DNA from: Bythopirellula sp.
Lineage (GTDB): Bacteria > Planctomycetota > Planctomycetia > Pirellulales > Lacipirellulaceae
Assembly: GCA_028285205.1 (NCBI GenBank)
Contig: JANQQA010000092.1
Coordinates: 1-48,444, forward strand
Reading direction: 5' to 3'
Length of the DNA: 48,444 nt
Made by a program: the position numbers and the translations under genes
The notes under the pieces: model-generated
Told to the model about the DNA's origin: nothing
The model's database searches: none
What the model saw: only the letters and a program-made list of their open reading frames with translations
Shown: piece after piece, positions 24,578 to 32,954 of the stretch
Layout: each line of letters begins with the position of its first letter
Position numbering within the stretch: position 1 is the first letter of the stretch

Positions 24578-25915
24578 TTACCCACCAGCGGCACGCGGTT
24601 CAACCATGCGAAACGTCATTAGCCACGCGAACACGATGCAACCTTCCACCATCAAGAACATAAGTTCAAATCCAATCTTATCCACCAATAGGCCAACCAA
24701 AGGGGCTGTCAGAATCGCTGGGCCGGCTGTGCAAAGACTGAGTGTGCTCAAGTACCTTGGCTGGTGTTCGCGGTCTGCCAACTCCAGGCAGTAGTTGGTT
24801 ACAGTGCGGATCGTGACCGGGGTCGCGCCAATCAGGAAGAACACAATCGTAAAACTCCAGCTGTTCTGTGCGCCCAAATGTGCAAGGCCTAATGCAATGA
24901 TTGGGACGGCGCAAACTATCCCCAGCAAAAGCTGAAGCACGAGCCGATTACCCGATCGATCGGCGATCCAGCCAGCCGGCACGCTAAACATTGCCACACC
25001 AATGTTCTGCACGAGTACCCAGGGAATCAGCGCATCCAGACCCAAACTGAGGCGCTGCCGTCCCAGTGCCTGGTAGTGTGGAAATAATGTGAGTGACATT
25101 CCAAACATAGCGCTGACGATTGCCAGGTGACGAAGGTTGGGGTCCTCGCTCAGTCCCTGTGCGGCCGCGCGAAACAGACTGGTCGGCTTGTGCGTTGTGC
25201 TAGAAAAGTTATCGGGATGCTCGTCGAGCAGCAGGACAGTACCGGCGGCAATCACAAACAGTGTGCCGGTGAACGCGAACACCGCGAAGAAGTTGCCCGT
25301 CTCTTTGGTTAACCAGAGCGGCAGCAGTGACGCTGCGCAGAGAACAGCACTAGCTGTGCCGATCGTGCTGGCTACCAGCATCAATCGTCCACGTCGAGCG
25401 ACGGGAACGAGCTTGCCTGTCAGCGTGCCCAGGGTGAGCTGATTGATCCCTACGCTCATGAAAAACGCGGCGTACAGCAGCAGGAATACATACGGCATCC
25501 ACCCAGGCGACGTTCTTGCATCAGCTGGACTGCCAGCCATCCACCAGGTGCCTGCTAGCGCAATGAACGACAGACCCATCACCAAGGTGCTGAATGCGAG
25601 TGACCGCTTTTTCAATCGAGTGGAGTGAATTCGAGACGAGGCCAATACCGGTGGGATACTTTGGCCAAACCGATTGAGCATTGGCAGGCACCCACGTAAC
25701 CAACCAGGCCCGCCTATCGTGTCGAGCACGGCCGGCATGATGATGCTCTCGGTCTTAAAGATCCAACCGGTCCGCACGACGATTTGGTAGAGGGCCAACA
25801 ACCCGAAGTTACGGGGCGTGGTGGAGTCGTCTTCGTGGGCAGCCACGGTAGCACTGGGCTGCTCAGCGGGCACGCTGCCGGTCGACTCAACTTCTTCGGC
25901 AGCCTGACTACTCAT
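24578..25915 (-). CDS. Major facilitator superfamily transporter
   Basis: A 445-residue membrane protein with about twelve hydrophobic segments and an MFS-like loop sequence AGWIADRSGNRLVLQLL between helices. The start is taken at the ATG at 25915; a GTG two codons upstream is also possible. Substrate cannot be read from the sequence. The 170-base gap to the DUF2513 gene (24408-24577) shows no gene or clear terminator. It may belong to the lipid cluster by strand and proximity only; a transport role for a lipid or an unrelated solute is equally possible. Confidence 0.85.
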   Translation of the reverse strand: MSSQAAEEVESTGSVPAEQPSATVAAHEDDSTTPRNFGLLALYQIVVRTGWIFKTESIIMPAVLDTIGGPGWLRGCLPMLNRFGQSIPPVLASSRIHSTRLKKRSLAFSTLVMGLSFIALAGTWWMAGSPADARTSPGWMPYVFLLLYAAFFMSVGINQLTLGTLTGKLVPVARRGRLMLVASTIGTASAVLCAASLLPLWLTKETGNFFAVFAFTGTLFVIAAGTVLLLDEHPDNFSSTTHKPTSLFRAAAQGLSEDPNLRHLAIVSAMFGMSLTLFPHYQALGRQRLSLGLDALIPWVLVQNIGVAMFSVPAGWIADRSGNRLVLQLLLGIVCAVPIIALGLAHLGAQNSWSFTIVFFLIGATPVTIRTVTNYCLELADREHQPRYLSTLSLCTAGPAILTAPLVGLLVDKIGFELMFLMVEGCIVFAWLMTFRMVEPRAAGG

Positions 25916-25982
25916 GTCCACAGTCTAACCGGCCGCGGACGCGCTGGGGAGGCAAATACCGGACTGAGCAGGAACCGAAAGT

Positions 25983-26046
25983 AAAAAAGTGAGTTGCAGC
26001 GGCCTGCTGTCGGGGTCAGAAGGTACATCGGCCAACTGCAACTCAC
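25983..26046 (-). terminator. Long-loop terminator downstream of the PEP-CTERM gene
   Basis: Two perfect 11-base arms, GTGAGTTGCAG (25989-25999 on the plus strand) and CTGCAACTCAC (26036-26046), are separated by 36 bases. On the minus strand the stem is followed at once by six T (25983-25988). It lies 20 bases after the stop of the minus-strand PEP-CTERM gene and before the MFS gene. Confidence 0.7.
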
Positions 26047-26066
26047 CGGGGGTATCCATGCGCCGC

Positions 26067-26747
26067 TTAGTTCTGGCGGCGCGTCCGAGTTGCCAACCCA
26101 GCGATCGCACCGGCAGTTAGTAGAACTAGACTACCGGGCTCGGGAACGATCGCTTCAACCAACGCATCACCAACGTCCACGCCCGTTAGATTCGACGACG
26201 CGAGCGAGTTATCAATCAGGACTTGGGCAAACTCCGGCGACACCAGCAAATCTGCGCCGATCTCCAGGTCGTTAGGTGTTGGATCAACCGCAGGATTTGC
26301 GATATCGAATAGGATCGCCTCAATGCCAACCGTGCTTTCTACGAAGAAACCGCTCGCCGGTGCGGTGGCGCGTCCCGCATCGAAACCGATTGTGAAATCG
26401 CCGACTTCAATCGCATCAGAGTTAAACAGCACGCTCCCAGAATGCTCGATGGTCCCGGACGCAGTTCCAAGGAAGTCGGTCGGATCGTAGGCAAAGGTGG
26501 TGGGCAGGTTTCCAGTGCGACTGTTGATTGGAAAGGCGACCGACGCGGCACCAAGGTTGCCCGGAGCAATGACGGGACCGCCCGTGCTAGAGATCGTCAA
26601 CCCCGCGGCTGATTCCAAGGCTGCGGTGTCGAGCAAGACGCTCGTCTGCCCTCCTTCGACATCGACTTGCTGAGCTCGTGCGACTTCTGGACACGCTACT
26701 AGTGATAGGACGCTGGAAAAGACGATTGCTAATCGAGTTGCATTCAT
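26067..26747 (-). CDS. PEP-CTERM exported protein
   Basis: A 226-residue exported protein. Residues 1-25 are a signal peptide (MNATRLAIVFSSVLSLVACP, cleavage likely after VARA). The C-terminus has VPEPGS near residue 201, a hydrophobic stretch and the basic tail TRTRRQN, the full PEP-CTERM sorting signal processed by exosortase and usually leading to surface or matrix release. The middle is acidic and Ala/Thr-rich without recognised motif. AGAGGAAAAAA precedes the start. A terminator follows. It stands alone as a transcription unit. The same sorting signal is on the large repeat protein near 45.6 kb, so an exosortase must exist elsewhere in the genome. Confidence 0.9.
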   Translation of the reverse strand: MNATRLAIVFSSVLSLVACPEVARAQQVDVEGGQTSVLLDTAALESAAGLTISSTGGPVIAPGNLGAASVAFPINSRTGNLPTTFAYDPTDFLGTASGTIEHSGSVLFNSDAIEVGDFTIGFDAGRATAPASGFFVESTVGIEAILFDIANPAVDPTPNDLEIGADLLVSPEFAQVLIDNSLASSNLTGVDVGDALVEAIVPEPGSLVLLTAGAIAGLATRTRRQN

Positions 26748-27059
26748 AGTTTTTTTCCTCTCATCAATACTGTGCTTCTGGCACGGCTAGCTAGGCGCGC
26801 ACCGGTTGCGCAGAAGCAGTTATGGGTTTTTGAAAACTCAGAATCTGGAAGCTTAGGTCGGGTTCAACCCTCGAGTCTCATTCAACGTTTCCAGATGGGA
26901 CGCAGATGAAACAAGCTCCAGCTAGTTCGCTCGCGGTAATCAGACGCGGCTCTTCTTTGCTTAGATTAAATACTTAGAACTGAGCATTAGCAGCACTCCT
27001 CATCGTTGATATGCCCCTTCTCTGTCTCTCAGCTTCGCCGCGCTGAATGCTTGGCTGGT
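26748..27059. other. Intergenic region upstream of the PEP-CTERM gene
   Basis: No gene is supported. It carries the promoter region of the minus-strand PEP-CTERM gene. A small palindrome, GCGCACCGGTTGCGC at about 26801-26815, and the arms ATCTGGAA / TTCCAGAT about 50 bases apart, are the only structures seen. Confidence 0.4.
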
Positions 27060-28142
27060 CTACTTTCGATAGAATATGGAAAGTACTTTCGATTCAACGC
27101 TATCTCCTACAACCGCCGACTCATCAGGCGAGTAACATCGCTTCTTTAGTGACGAAAGCGGTTGCCCGGGCAGCAAGAACAAGGCCATGATCGCCACAAA
27201 TGCCAAGTTCATACCGCGCTGCCAAATTCGCGGACGGGCCGGAGTCTGCACCAGCTCTTGCACTCGCTCGCACGTAACGCTCACGCCTCGGACTGCCGGC
27301 GCGACGATCATCAGGCATTGATTGTCCTCCGAGCGAGATTCCAGCACCTTCAACAGGGTGCGGCAGTACGTCGACGGATCGCACCCCGCGACGTGCAGCA
27401 CAGCCAGATCGACACAACGTTCCGATGCCTCTTCGACCTGTTTGCCGGCCCAATGCACCAATGGATGAAACCACCAGATGGCGTTCGCAATAAGCTGCAG
27501 TCCGCTGATGGCCGTGTCGCGACGTCGCAGATGCAATAGCTCATGCGCGACGATTGGTTCAAGCTCCGTCCAAGTGGAAACCTTGACCAACGAACTCGGC
27601 AGCACAATCACGGGCCGCCAGATCCCCACGAGCGCGGGACCGAGCTCGATGTTTGTGACGATTGCCTGTGGTGCACTGCGAAATCGGAGCCGCTTCGCCA
27701 ATTGCTGGACTCTTTCGGTCAAGCACGGGTCTTCCGGCAGACGGTGCTCCTTGATCAGTCGTTGCAGCCGTCTCCAGCGTGAGATTTGCGTGCAGAGGAT
27801 ACCGAGAAATCCGACCAGCCATATTACGCCGATCGTCCCCAGCAGAATGCCGGTCCATCCCCCAAGTGAGGCAATCAGGTTCGAAGAAGTGCCACCTTGG
27901 GGTGCAACATTAGCCGCCAGTAAAGTCCGTTGTTCGGTCCATGAGAACACACCAAACGGACTTGCCCACAGCGGCGGGGTGAGCGCTTTGGCCAATACGA
28001 GCAGCCAGAGCGAGTTGCTGATCGAGGGGTGCCAACGGCGGGTCTTCAGCAGGTGCGAGATTAGTCCGACCAACACGGCCACGAGCGTGACTTGCCAGAG
28101 TTGCGTCCAGGCTAGGTTCAAGATCTCAATCGATGTCCACAT
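27060..28142 (-). CDS. M56 membrane metalloprotease, BlaR1/MecR1-like without sensor domain
   Basis: A 360-residue membrane protein starting at the ATG at 28142 (MWTSIEILNLAWTQLWQVTL), overlapping the repressor gene by 17 bases. It has several hydrophobic segments at the N-terminus, the gluzincin motif HELLH near residue 198 and EEASERCVDLAV downstream as the second metal-ligand region, plus a final hydrophobic helix near residue 310. Family members cleave the paired BlaI-type repressor after sensing a signal. The usual C-terminal penicillin-binding sensor is absent: only about 45 residues follow the last helix. What it senses is unknown. A longer in-frame start at 28178 is less likely. Confidence 0.88.
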   Translation of the reverse strand: MWTSIEILNLAWTQLWQVTLVAVLVGLISHLLKTRRWHPSISNSLWLLVLAKALTPPLWASPFGVFSWTEQRTLLAANVAPQGGTSSNLIASLGGWTGILLGTIGVIWLVGFLGILCTQISRWRRLQRLIKEHRLPEDPCLTERVQQLAKRLRFRSAPQAIVTNIELGPALVGIWRPVIVLPSSLVKVSTWTELEPIVAHELLHLRRRDTAISGLQLIANAIWWFHPLVHWAGKQVEEASERCVDLAVLHVAGCDPSTYCRTLLKVLESRSEDNQCLMIVAPAVRGVSVTCERVQELVQTPARPRIWQRGMNLAFVAIMALFLLPGQPLSSLKKRCYSPDESAVVGDSVESKVLSIFYRK

Positions 28143-28539
28143 TGTCTTGCTCTCGCTCCATGGATTCGATGAGTTCACGAAGTTCTGCCAGTTCTTCCTT
28201 GCTCACGCCTGCTTCGCTAACCAAGTGACGAACCAGTGGGACTTTTTCCCCTCCGAAGAGCAATTTCACAAAGTCATCGACCGCCTCGCGGACGACTTGC
28301 TGCGGCTTGACGCTGCCGCGGTAGACTTTGGCGCGACCGACGAGTTTCGATTTCACGTAGCTCTTGTTTTCCAACCGTGATAGGTAGGTCTGCACCGTCG
28401 AGAAATCTAGTTTCCGCCCCTTCGGCAATGCTTCGGTGACTTCACGCGCAGTTGCCTCACCGAGTCCCCAGAGGACCCTGGCAATTTCCATCTCCGACTT
28501 CGATAACACAGGACGTTTCGCCAAGAGTTTACTCTCCAT
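28126..28539 (-). CDS. BlaI/MecI family transcriptional repressor
   Basis: A 137-residue dimeric winged-helix repressor. SKSEMEIARVLWGLGEATAR near residues 13-32 and DFSTVQTYLSRLENKSYV near 45-62 are the family's DNA-binding helices, and residues 80-130 form the dimerisation part, normally the site of cleavage by the M56 partner. It shares 17 bases with the M56 gene, so both are one transcript. Two operator-like repeats lie on its own promoter, suggesting autorepression that is lifted by M56 action. Other targets are not visible. Confidence 0.95.
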   Translation of the reverse strand: MESKLLAKRPVLSKSEMEIARVLWGLGEATAREVTEALPKGRKLDFSTVQTYLSRLENKSYVKSKLVGRAKVYRGSVKPQQVVREAVDDFVKLLFGGEKVPLVRHLVSEAGVSKEELAELRELIESMEREQDNVDID

Positions 28540-28561
28540 GAACAGAAGCTCGCCGTTTCAG

Positions 28562-28605
28562 CTACATCTGTAGTTGAATAGTAGCGACATTTGTAGCTGA
28601 GTCAA
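28562..28605 (-). promoter_or_regulatory. Promoter of the blaI-like operon with two BlaI-type operators
   Basis: On the minus strand TTGACT (28600-28605) is followed after 16 bases by TACTAT (28578-28583). Operator 1, CTACAAATGTCG, fills the spacer at 28585-28596; operator 2, CTACAGATGTAG, covers the start-site region at 28562-28573. Both fit the known BlaI/MecI-type TACAnnTGTA pattern and their centres are 23 bases apart, about two helical turns, so two dimers could bind the same face. Confidence 0.75.
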
Positions 28606-28842
28606 ACGCTTTTTTTGAGACGTTGCCTTCCAGCGGTGACAGAGGCTCGCGATAGCCGCGTTCTGGCGAGCGACAACTCACTACTGCAATACCGGGCTGA
28701 TCGACGGAACTTAAACACACCAAGAAACGCAGATTTACGCAACGACCTCCTCGCGTAGCGCAATCCTAGACGAATAGGGGAGCTAACCGATAAACTCGCC
28801 TCCAGTGCCTGGTAATCTAGTGAGGTATCTTGCCCGGAATGC
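28606..28842. other. Intergenic gap between the divergent blaI and nagB genes
   Basis: No gene is supported between the BlaI promoter and the nagB promoter candidate. No strong secondary structure was noticed. Confidence 0.4.
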
Positions 28843-28871
28843 TTCAAATCACGCGGTCCGACTAGTACAAT
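28843..28871 (+). promoter_or_regulatory. Possible promoter of the nagB fusion gene
   Basis: TTCAAA (28843-28848) and TACAAT (28866-28871) are 17 bases apart, a fair sigma-70-type match about 35 bases before the start codon at 28906. Confidence 0.4.
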
Positions 28872-28905
28872 CGCAGGCAACTCCCAACCCCAAAGGCAAA
28901 AGTCG

Positions 28906-30864
28906 ATGAAAGCGGAAAATTCGGACATCTATCGCGTCAACGAATCCCCGGATCAGGTAGAGCGTGTGCCCTGCCAAGTTTTCCGGCACGCCCGAGACGC
29001 GAGTGTCCATGTCGCCCGACATATCGCGGACTTGATCGTCCAGCGTGCGGAATCCGGGCAACAGTGCGTGCTGGGGCTCGCCACTGGTAGTACGCCCACG
29101 ACAATCTATGACGAATTGGTGCGGCTGCACCGCGAGGAAGGGCTTTCGTTCAAGAACGTTGTGACCTTTAACCTCGATGAATACTATCCGATGCAACCGG
29201 AGGAACTGCAGAGCTACGTCCGGTTCATGCGAGAGCATCTGTTCGACCACGTCGATATTCCGGACGAAAACGTGAATATTCCGGACGGTCAGCTCGCCGA
29301 AGAGGATGTGCTGCAGGCCTGTCGCGACTACGAAGAGAAGATCAACAGCGTCGGCGGCATCGACATCCAAATTTTGGGCATCGGTCGCACGGGGCACATC
29401 GGCTTCAACGAACCCGGCTCGGGTCGCAACAGTCGCACCCGTCTGATCACGCTCGACCGCGTGACGCGTGGCGATGCAGCGAGTGACTTTTTCGGCGAAG
29501 AAAATGTTCCGCGTCGTGCGATCACAATGGGCGTCGGCACGATTTTGGAGGCCCGACAGATCATCTTGCTCGCCTTCGGAGAGGGGAAAGCGCCCGTCGT
29601 CCGAAAGGCAGTCGAGGAAGAGATATCGACCGTTATTGCGGCTAGTTTCTTGCAGGAGCATCGCAACGCTCGAATTGTCTTGGATAACGCTGCTTCGGAG
29701 CATCTGACGCGTTCGCGGAGTCCGTGGCTACTGGGTGACGTCGAGTGGGATGAGGCCGCGATTCGCAAAGCCGTAATTTGGCTGGCTGAAGACCTGAAGA
29801 AACCGATCTTGAAGCTGACGGAGGAGGACTACAACGAAGAGGGTTTGCAAGATCTGCTGGCCAGTCACGGTTCGGCCTACGACATCAACTTGCAAGTGTT
29901 TCGTTATCTACAGTCGACGATCACGGGTTGGCCGGGCGGCAAACCGGCCCACGCCAAGCAGCCAGGAGACCGTGACAAGCCGGGAGACGACATCTTCCCC
30001 AAGCGGGTGCTTATTTTCTCGCCGCATCCGGATGACGATGTGATTTCGATGGGGGGTACGCTGATACGTTTGGCTGACCAGGGACATGAGGTCCATGTCG
30101 CGTATCAAACGTCAGGCAACATCGCGGTGTTCGACGACGACGCGACTTCGTTCGCCGAATTCGCTAATGAATTCAATCACCATTTTGGAATCGCCGCCGA
30201 TCAGAGCAGCAAATTGCAGGGAGAGATTACCGATTTTCTCGAAAACAAAAGAGCTGCCCAAGTCGACAGCGATGCTGTCCAGCAGATCAAAGGCATGATT
30301 CGCCGCGTTGAGGCTCGCGCCGCCACGCGTAGCTGCGGAATCCCGGCGGACAGATTGCACTTTATGGACATGCCGTTCTACGAAACGGGTCGCGTGCGCA
30401 AAAAGCCACTGAGTGAGGAGGACATCCAACTTACGGTCGACTTGTTGCAAACCTTGCAGCCGCACCAAATCTATGCCGCCGGCGATCTTTCGGACCCTCA
30501 TGGCACCCACCGCACGTGCCTCAGTGCGATTTTGCAGGCATGCCATCGTTTGAAGGATGAGCAGTGGTATCAGAATTCGACCGTTTGGTTGTACCGTGGT
30601 GCCTGGCAAGAGTGGAGTCCACATCAGATCGAAGTGGCCGTGCCACTCAGTCCGCGCGAGTTAATGCGCAAACGAACTGCGATTTTCAAGCACGAATCCC
30701 AGAAAGATCGCGCGTTGTTCCCCGGTCCCGACCCGCGGGAGTTCTGGCAGCGTGCCGAAGATCGAAATCGGACGACTGCCGCTTTGTACGACAGCCTCGG
30801 CCTGGCCGAGTACGAGGCCATCGAGGGTTTCGTCCGCTGGAAGGGCGATGTCGATAGTATCTGA
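28906..30864 (+). CDS. nagB: Glucosamine-6-phosphate deaminase fused to PIG-L deacetylase
   Basis: A 652-residue two-domain protein. Residues about 30-290 are NagB-like: LATGSTPTTIYDELVRLH, the FNLDEYY motif holding the catalytic Asp, and GIGRTGHIGFNEP. NagB converts glucosamine-6-phosphate to fructose-6-phosphate and ammonia. In E. coli the last motif has Asp141 (NDGH); here Thr replaces it, so the catalytic triad is altered. From about residue 366 comes a PIG-L/LmbE-type zinc deacetylase: SPHPDDDVISMGGTL and DPHGTH near residue 531. Such fusions occur in Bacteroidetes and planctomycetes. It could deacetylate an N-acetylglucosamine derivative and then deaminate the sugar phosphate in one polypeptide. 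It stands alone, divergent from the BlaI pair. Confidence 0.93.
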   Translation: MKAENSDIYRVNESPDQVERVPCQVFRHARDASVHVARHIADLIVQRAESGQQCVLGLATGSTPTTIYDELVRLHREEGLSFKNVVTFNLDEYYPMQPEELQSYVRFMREHLFDHVDIPDENVNIPDGQLAEEDVLQACRDYEEKINSVGGIDIQILGIGRTGHIGFNEPGSGRNSRTRLITLDRVTRGDAASDFFGEENVPRRAITMGVGTILEARQIILLAFGEGKAPVVRKAVEEEISTVIAASFLQEHRNARIVLDNAASEHLTRSRSPWLLGDVEWDEAAIRKAVIWLAEDLKKPILKLTEEDYNEEGLQDLLASHGSAYDINLQVFRYLQSTITGWPGGKPAHAKQPGDRDKPGDDIFPKRVLIFSPHPDDDVISMGGTLIRLADQGHEVHVAYQTSGNIAVFDDDATSFAEFANEFNHHFGIAADQSSKLQGEITDFLENKRAAQVDSDAVQQIKGMIRRVEARAATRSCGIPADRLHFMDMPFYETGRVRKKPLSEEDIQLTVDLLQTLQPHQIYAAGDLSDPHGTHRTCLSAILQACHRLKDEQWYQNSTVWLYRGAWQEWSPHQIEVAVPLSPRELMRKRTAIFKHESQKDRALFPGPDPREFWQRAEDRNRTTAALYDSLGLAEYEAIEGFVRWKGDVDSI

Positions 30865-30884
30865 CACGCGTTGCTGGCAGCATC

Positions 30885-31412
30885 CTAATGAAGGTCCCGC
30901 AACCGGTCCCAAAGTAGGATTCCTGCCAGCGATTTGGCGTCTTCAATTTCGCCCCGCAGGACCATGGCGATCGCTTCGTCCCAAGAGACGACGAGGTTGT
31001 CGATTGATTCGTCGGCTTCGCGCGCGGGCGGGCCAGGCGTGAGATCTCTGGCAACAAACAGATGCATGCGCTCGTTGAGGATCCCCGGCGACATGAAGAA
31101 GCCGGACAGTTCATGCCAGTGACCTGCAGAGTAGCCAGTCTCTTCGCGAAGCTCGCGCTCTGCGGTCTTGCAGGGGGGTTCGGCGGGTTCAAGTGTACCG
31201 GCCGGTAGCTCGATTAGTGTTTTTCCCACGGCGATCCGCTCGTTGCGGATCAAGCAGACCTGATCGTCTTCCAGCAAAGGGATGATTGCGACCGCCCCTG
31301 GGTGCTCGACCGTATGTCGCACCGGTGCCGACGATGGGGTGCCAGCCGGTGGCTGATGTTCAAGCACGGAAAATTTCGCGGTGACCAGCACTGTTTTTGG
31401 ATCTGCGGACAT
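30885..31412 (-). CDS. Nudix hydrolase, ADP-ribose pyrophosphatase-like
   Basis: A 175-residue protein with a complete Nudix box: GTLEPAEPPCKTAERELREE followed by TGY, the Gly, Glu and REL-EE-G residues of the family in order, which bind magnesium and the diphosphate. ELPAGTLEP just before the box is typical of ADP-ribose or NDP-sugar pyrophosphatases, which hydrolyse ADP-ribose to AMP and ribose-5-phosphate. It is convergent with the deaminase fusion gene, with stops 20 bases apart, and divergent from the M50-like gene. No terminator was recognised between the convergent genes. The exact substrate is not fixed. Confidence 0.92.
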   Translation of the reverse strand: MSADPKTVLVTAKFSVLEHQPPAGTPSSAPVRHTVEHPGAVAIIPLLEDDQVCLIRNERIAVGKTLIELPAGTLEPAEPPCKTAERELREETGYSAGHWHELSGFFMSPGILNERMHLFVARDLTPGPPAREADESIDNLVVSWDEAIAMVLRGEIEDAKSLAGILLWDRLRDLH

Positions 31413-31709
31413 GACTTAGCGACGATGTTTCGGGAGCACTTTGACGGGCTAGCGCAGCTACGAAAGCGCGTGGAGGATATACACTTTTGCGACGGAATTA
31501 CACAGCAGAACCAGCAATTCCTCCTACCTCGGTGAAAATGGGTAAATTTAACATTCGGCCTCAGATCGCGACCTGCAAACATGATTTGCTCGGCTTCGCA
31601 GACCCTGATAGGATAGTAAATTAGCCAGATGCCTCGCCTCATTGGCGTGCAGGCGAGCTTATCAGACGAACGCGGCCAGCGGTAGTTTTTGCCTCTGAAT
31701 GGGATCTTG
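31413..31709. other. Divergent intergenic region
   Basis: About 297 bases between the divergent Nudix and M50-like genes. No gene is supported. Both promoters must lie here, but no box pair was convincing. Confidence 0.4.
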
Positions 31710-32774
31710 ATGATCAATCACACGACAGACAACTGGAGTTTGTGCGTGGGAAGGCCAGGCGGCGTCGAGCTGCGTGTGCACATCCTCTGGCCGCTCGTTG
31801 TGCTGGCGTTCTTACTCGGCATCACCGCTGGCGTAACGACCGACCGCGTCGGATTGTGGGCGCTTACGATTTTCTTCTGTAGCGTCACGCTCCACGAGCT
31901 GATTCGCGCGATGGCAGCCACGAGAGTTGGTGGTCACCCGTCGTCTGTCGTCCTAGGTCCGATCGGAGGACTGACGAAGCTCCACCTGCCCGTCGATCCG
32001 CCGGCACACTTGGTCACGGCGCTCGCGGGTCCGATGACTTACCTTGTGTTGATGGGAGTTGCTGGGCTTGGCCTAGCCTTCGTGGATAAGCCCACCCTCG
32101 TGCTTAGTTTGCTCAATCCGTTTGAGCCTGAGCAGATCCTCAGGCCGGGCGTTGGCGCCGCGGTGACGGAATTTGAGTTAGTTGCCCAACTGACGGTCTG
32201 GATCAATTGGTGCCTGCTGTTGGTCAGCTTGCTCCCCATCGATCCATGCGACGGAGCCTCGCTGTTGCGGGGCATCCTCTGGCCGATCGTCGGACGGTCG
32301 ACCGCCACCAGTGTAACGTCGCGCATTGCGCTGGGCAGCTCCATCGTATTCGCCGTGCTGTCGGTCTGGCTCTATGATTCAACCCGCGAGAGTATGGTGC
32401 CGGTATGGTTCCCGCTCGCAGTGGTATCGCTGTTCTTACTGTACGGCGGTTATCGCCACATCAACACACGTCGATACGACGTTGGGCTGGCGATCGATGA
32501 GTTCGATTCCGACGACGAGGAATGGCTCGTCAGCGAGTGGGATGACGAAGTCAGAGAAGCGGTGTTGGTCGAGCATTTGCAGGACAAACAGCAGGAAGCC
32601 ATCGACCGAAAGCGGCGTCAGCGCGAAGCAAACGAGGACAAGGAAGTCGACGCTATTCTCAGCCGGTTGCGCGATGTCACCTTCGAACAGCTTTCCGAGC
32701 AAGATCGTGCAACGCTCAAGCGGGCGAGCCGCCGTTATCGTGAGCGTCGCGAGGTCAACGACGAGCCGGAATGA
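31710..32774 (+). CDS. M50-like (site-2-protease-like) membrane protein with degenerate active site
   Basis: A 354-residue protein from the ATG at 31710 (MINHTTDNWSLCVGRPGGVE); a TTG at 31689 is also in frame. At least five hydrophobic segments occupy residues 20-250, then an acidic and basic coiled-coil-like tail (about 265-350, RKRRQREANEDKEVDAILSR). The layout resembles site-2 proteases: HELIRA stands where HExxH is expected, so the second His is Arg, and LPIDPCDGASLLRG matches the NPxDG-type region with Asp. Loss of one metal ligand suggests either an inactive scaffold or an altered protease. Its neighbours give no clear partner. Confidence 0.7.
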   Translation: MINHTTDNWSLCVGRPGGVELRVHILWPLVVLAFLLGITAGVTTDRVGLWALTIFFCSVTLHELIRAMAATRVGGHPSSVVLGPIGGLTKLHLPVDPPAHLVTALAGPMTYLVLMGVAGLGLAFVDKPTLVLSLLNPFEPEQILRPGVGAAVTEFELVAQLTVWINWCLLLVSLLPIDPCDGASLLRGILWPIVGRSTATSVTSRIALGSSIVFAVLSVWLYDSTRESMVPVWFPLAVVSLFLLYGGYRHINTRRYDVGLAIDEFDSDDEEWLVSEWDDEVREAVLVEHLQDKQQEAIDRKRRQREANEDKEVDAILSRLRDVTFEQLSEQDRATLKRASRRYRERREVNDEPE

Positions 32775-32954
32775 GCGACAAGCCCGTCCTCGCGCTGCTT
32801 GTCTCATAATCGTTCCAACGCGCATATTCCGCTCATCCTAAGCTCTCTGAGGCAGAAGTCTTCCGCAACTTTCTGTGCCGTGCAGAACAGCCTCCTATGT
32901 TTGTAGTGCAGAATCTCAAAATCCCACGCAAACACTGCGACGGAATCTCCGCAC

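Noticed and set aside
26855..26890. tRNA T-arm-like stretch GGGTTCAACCC
   Set aside because: The flanking bases do not form an acceptor stem or anticodon arm, so no tRNA can be built.
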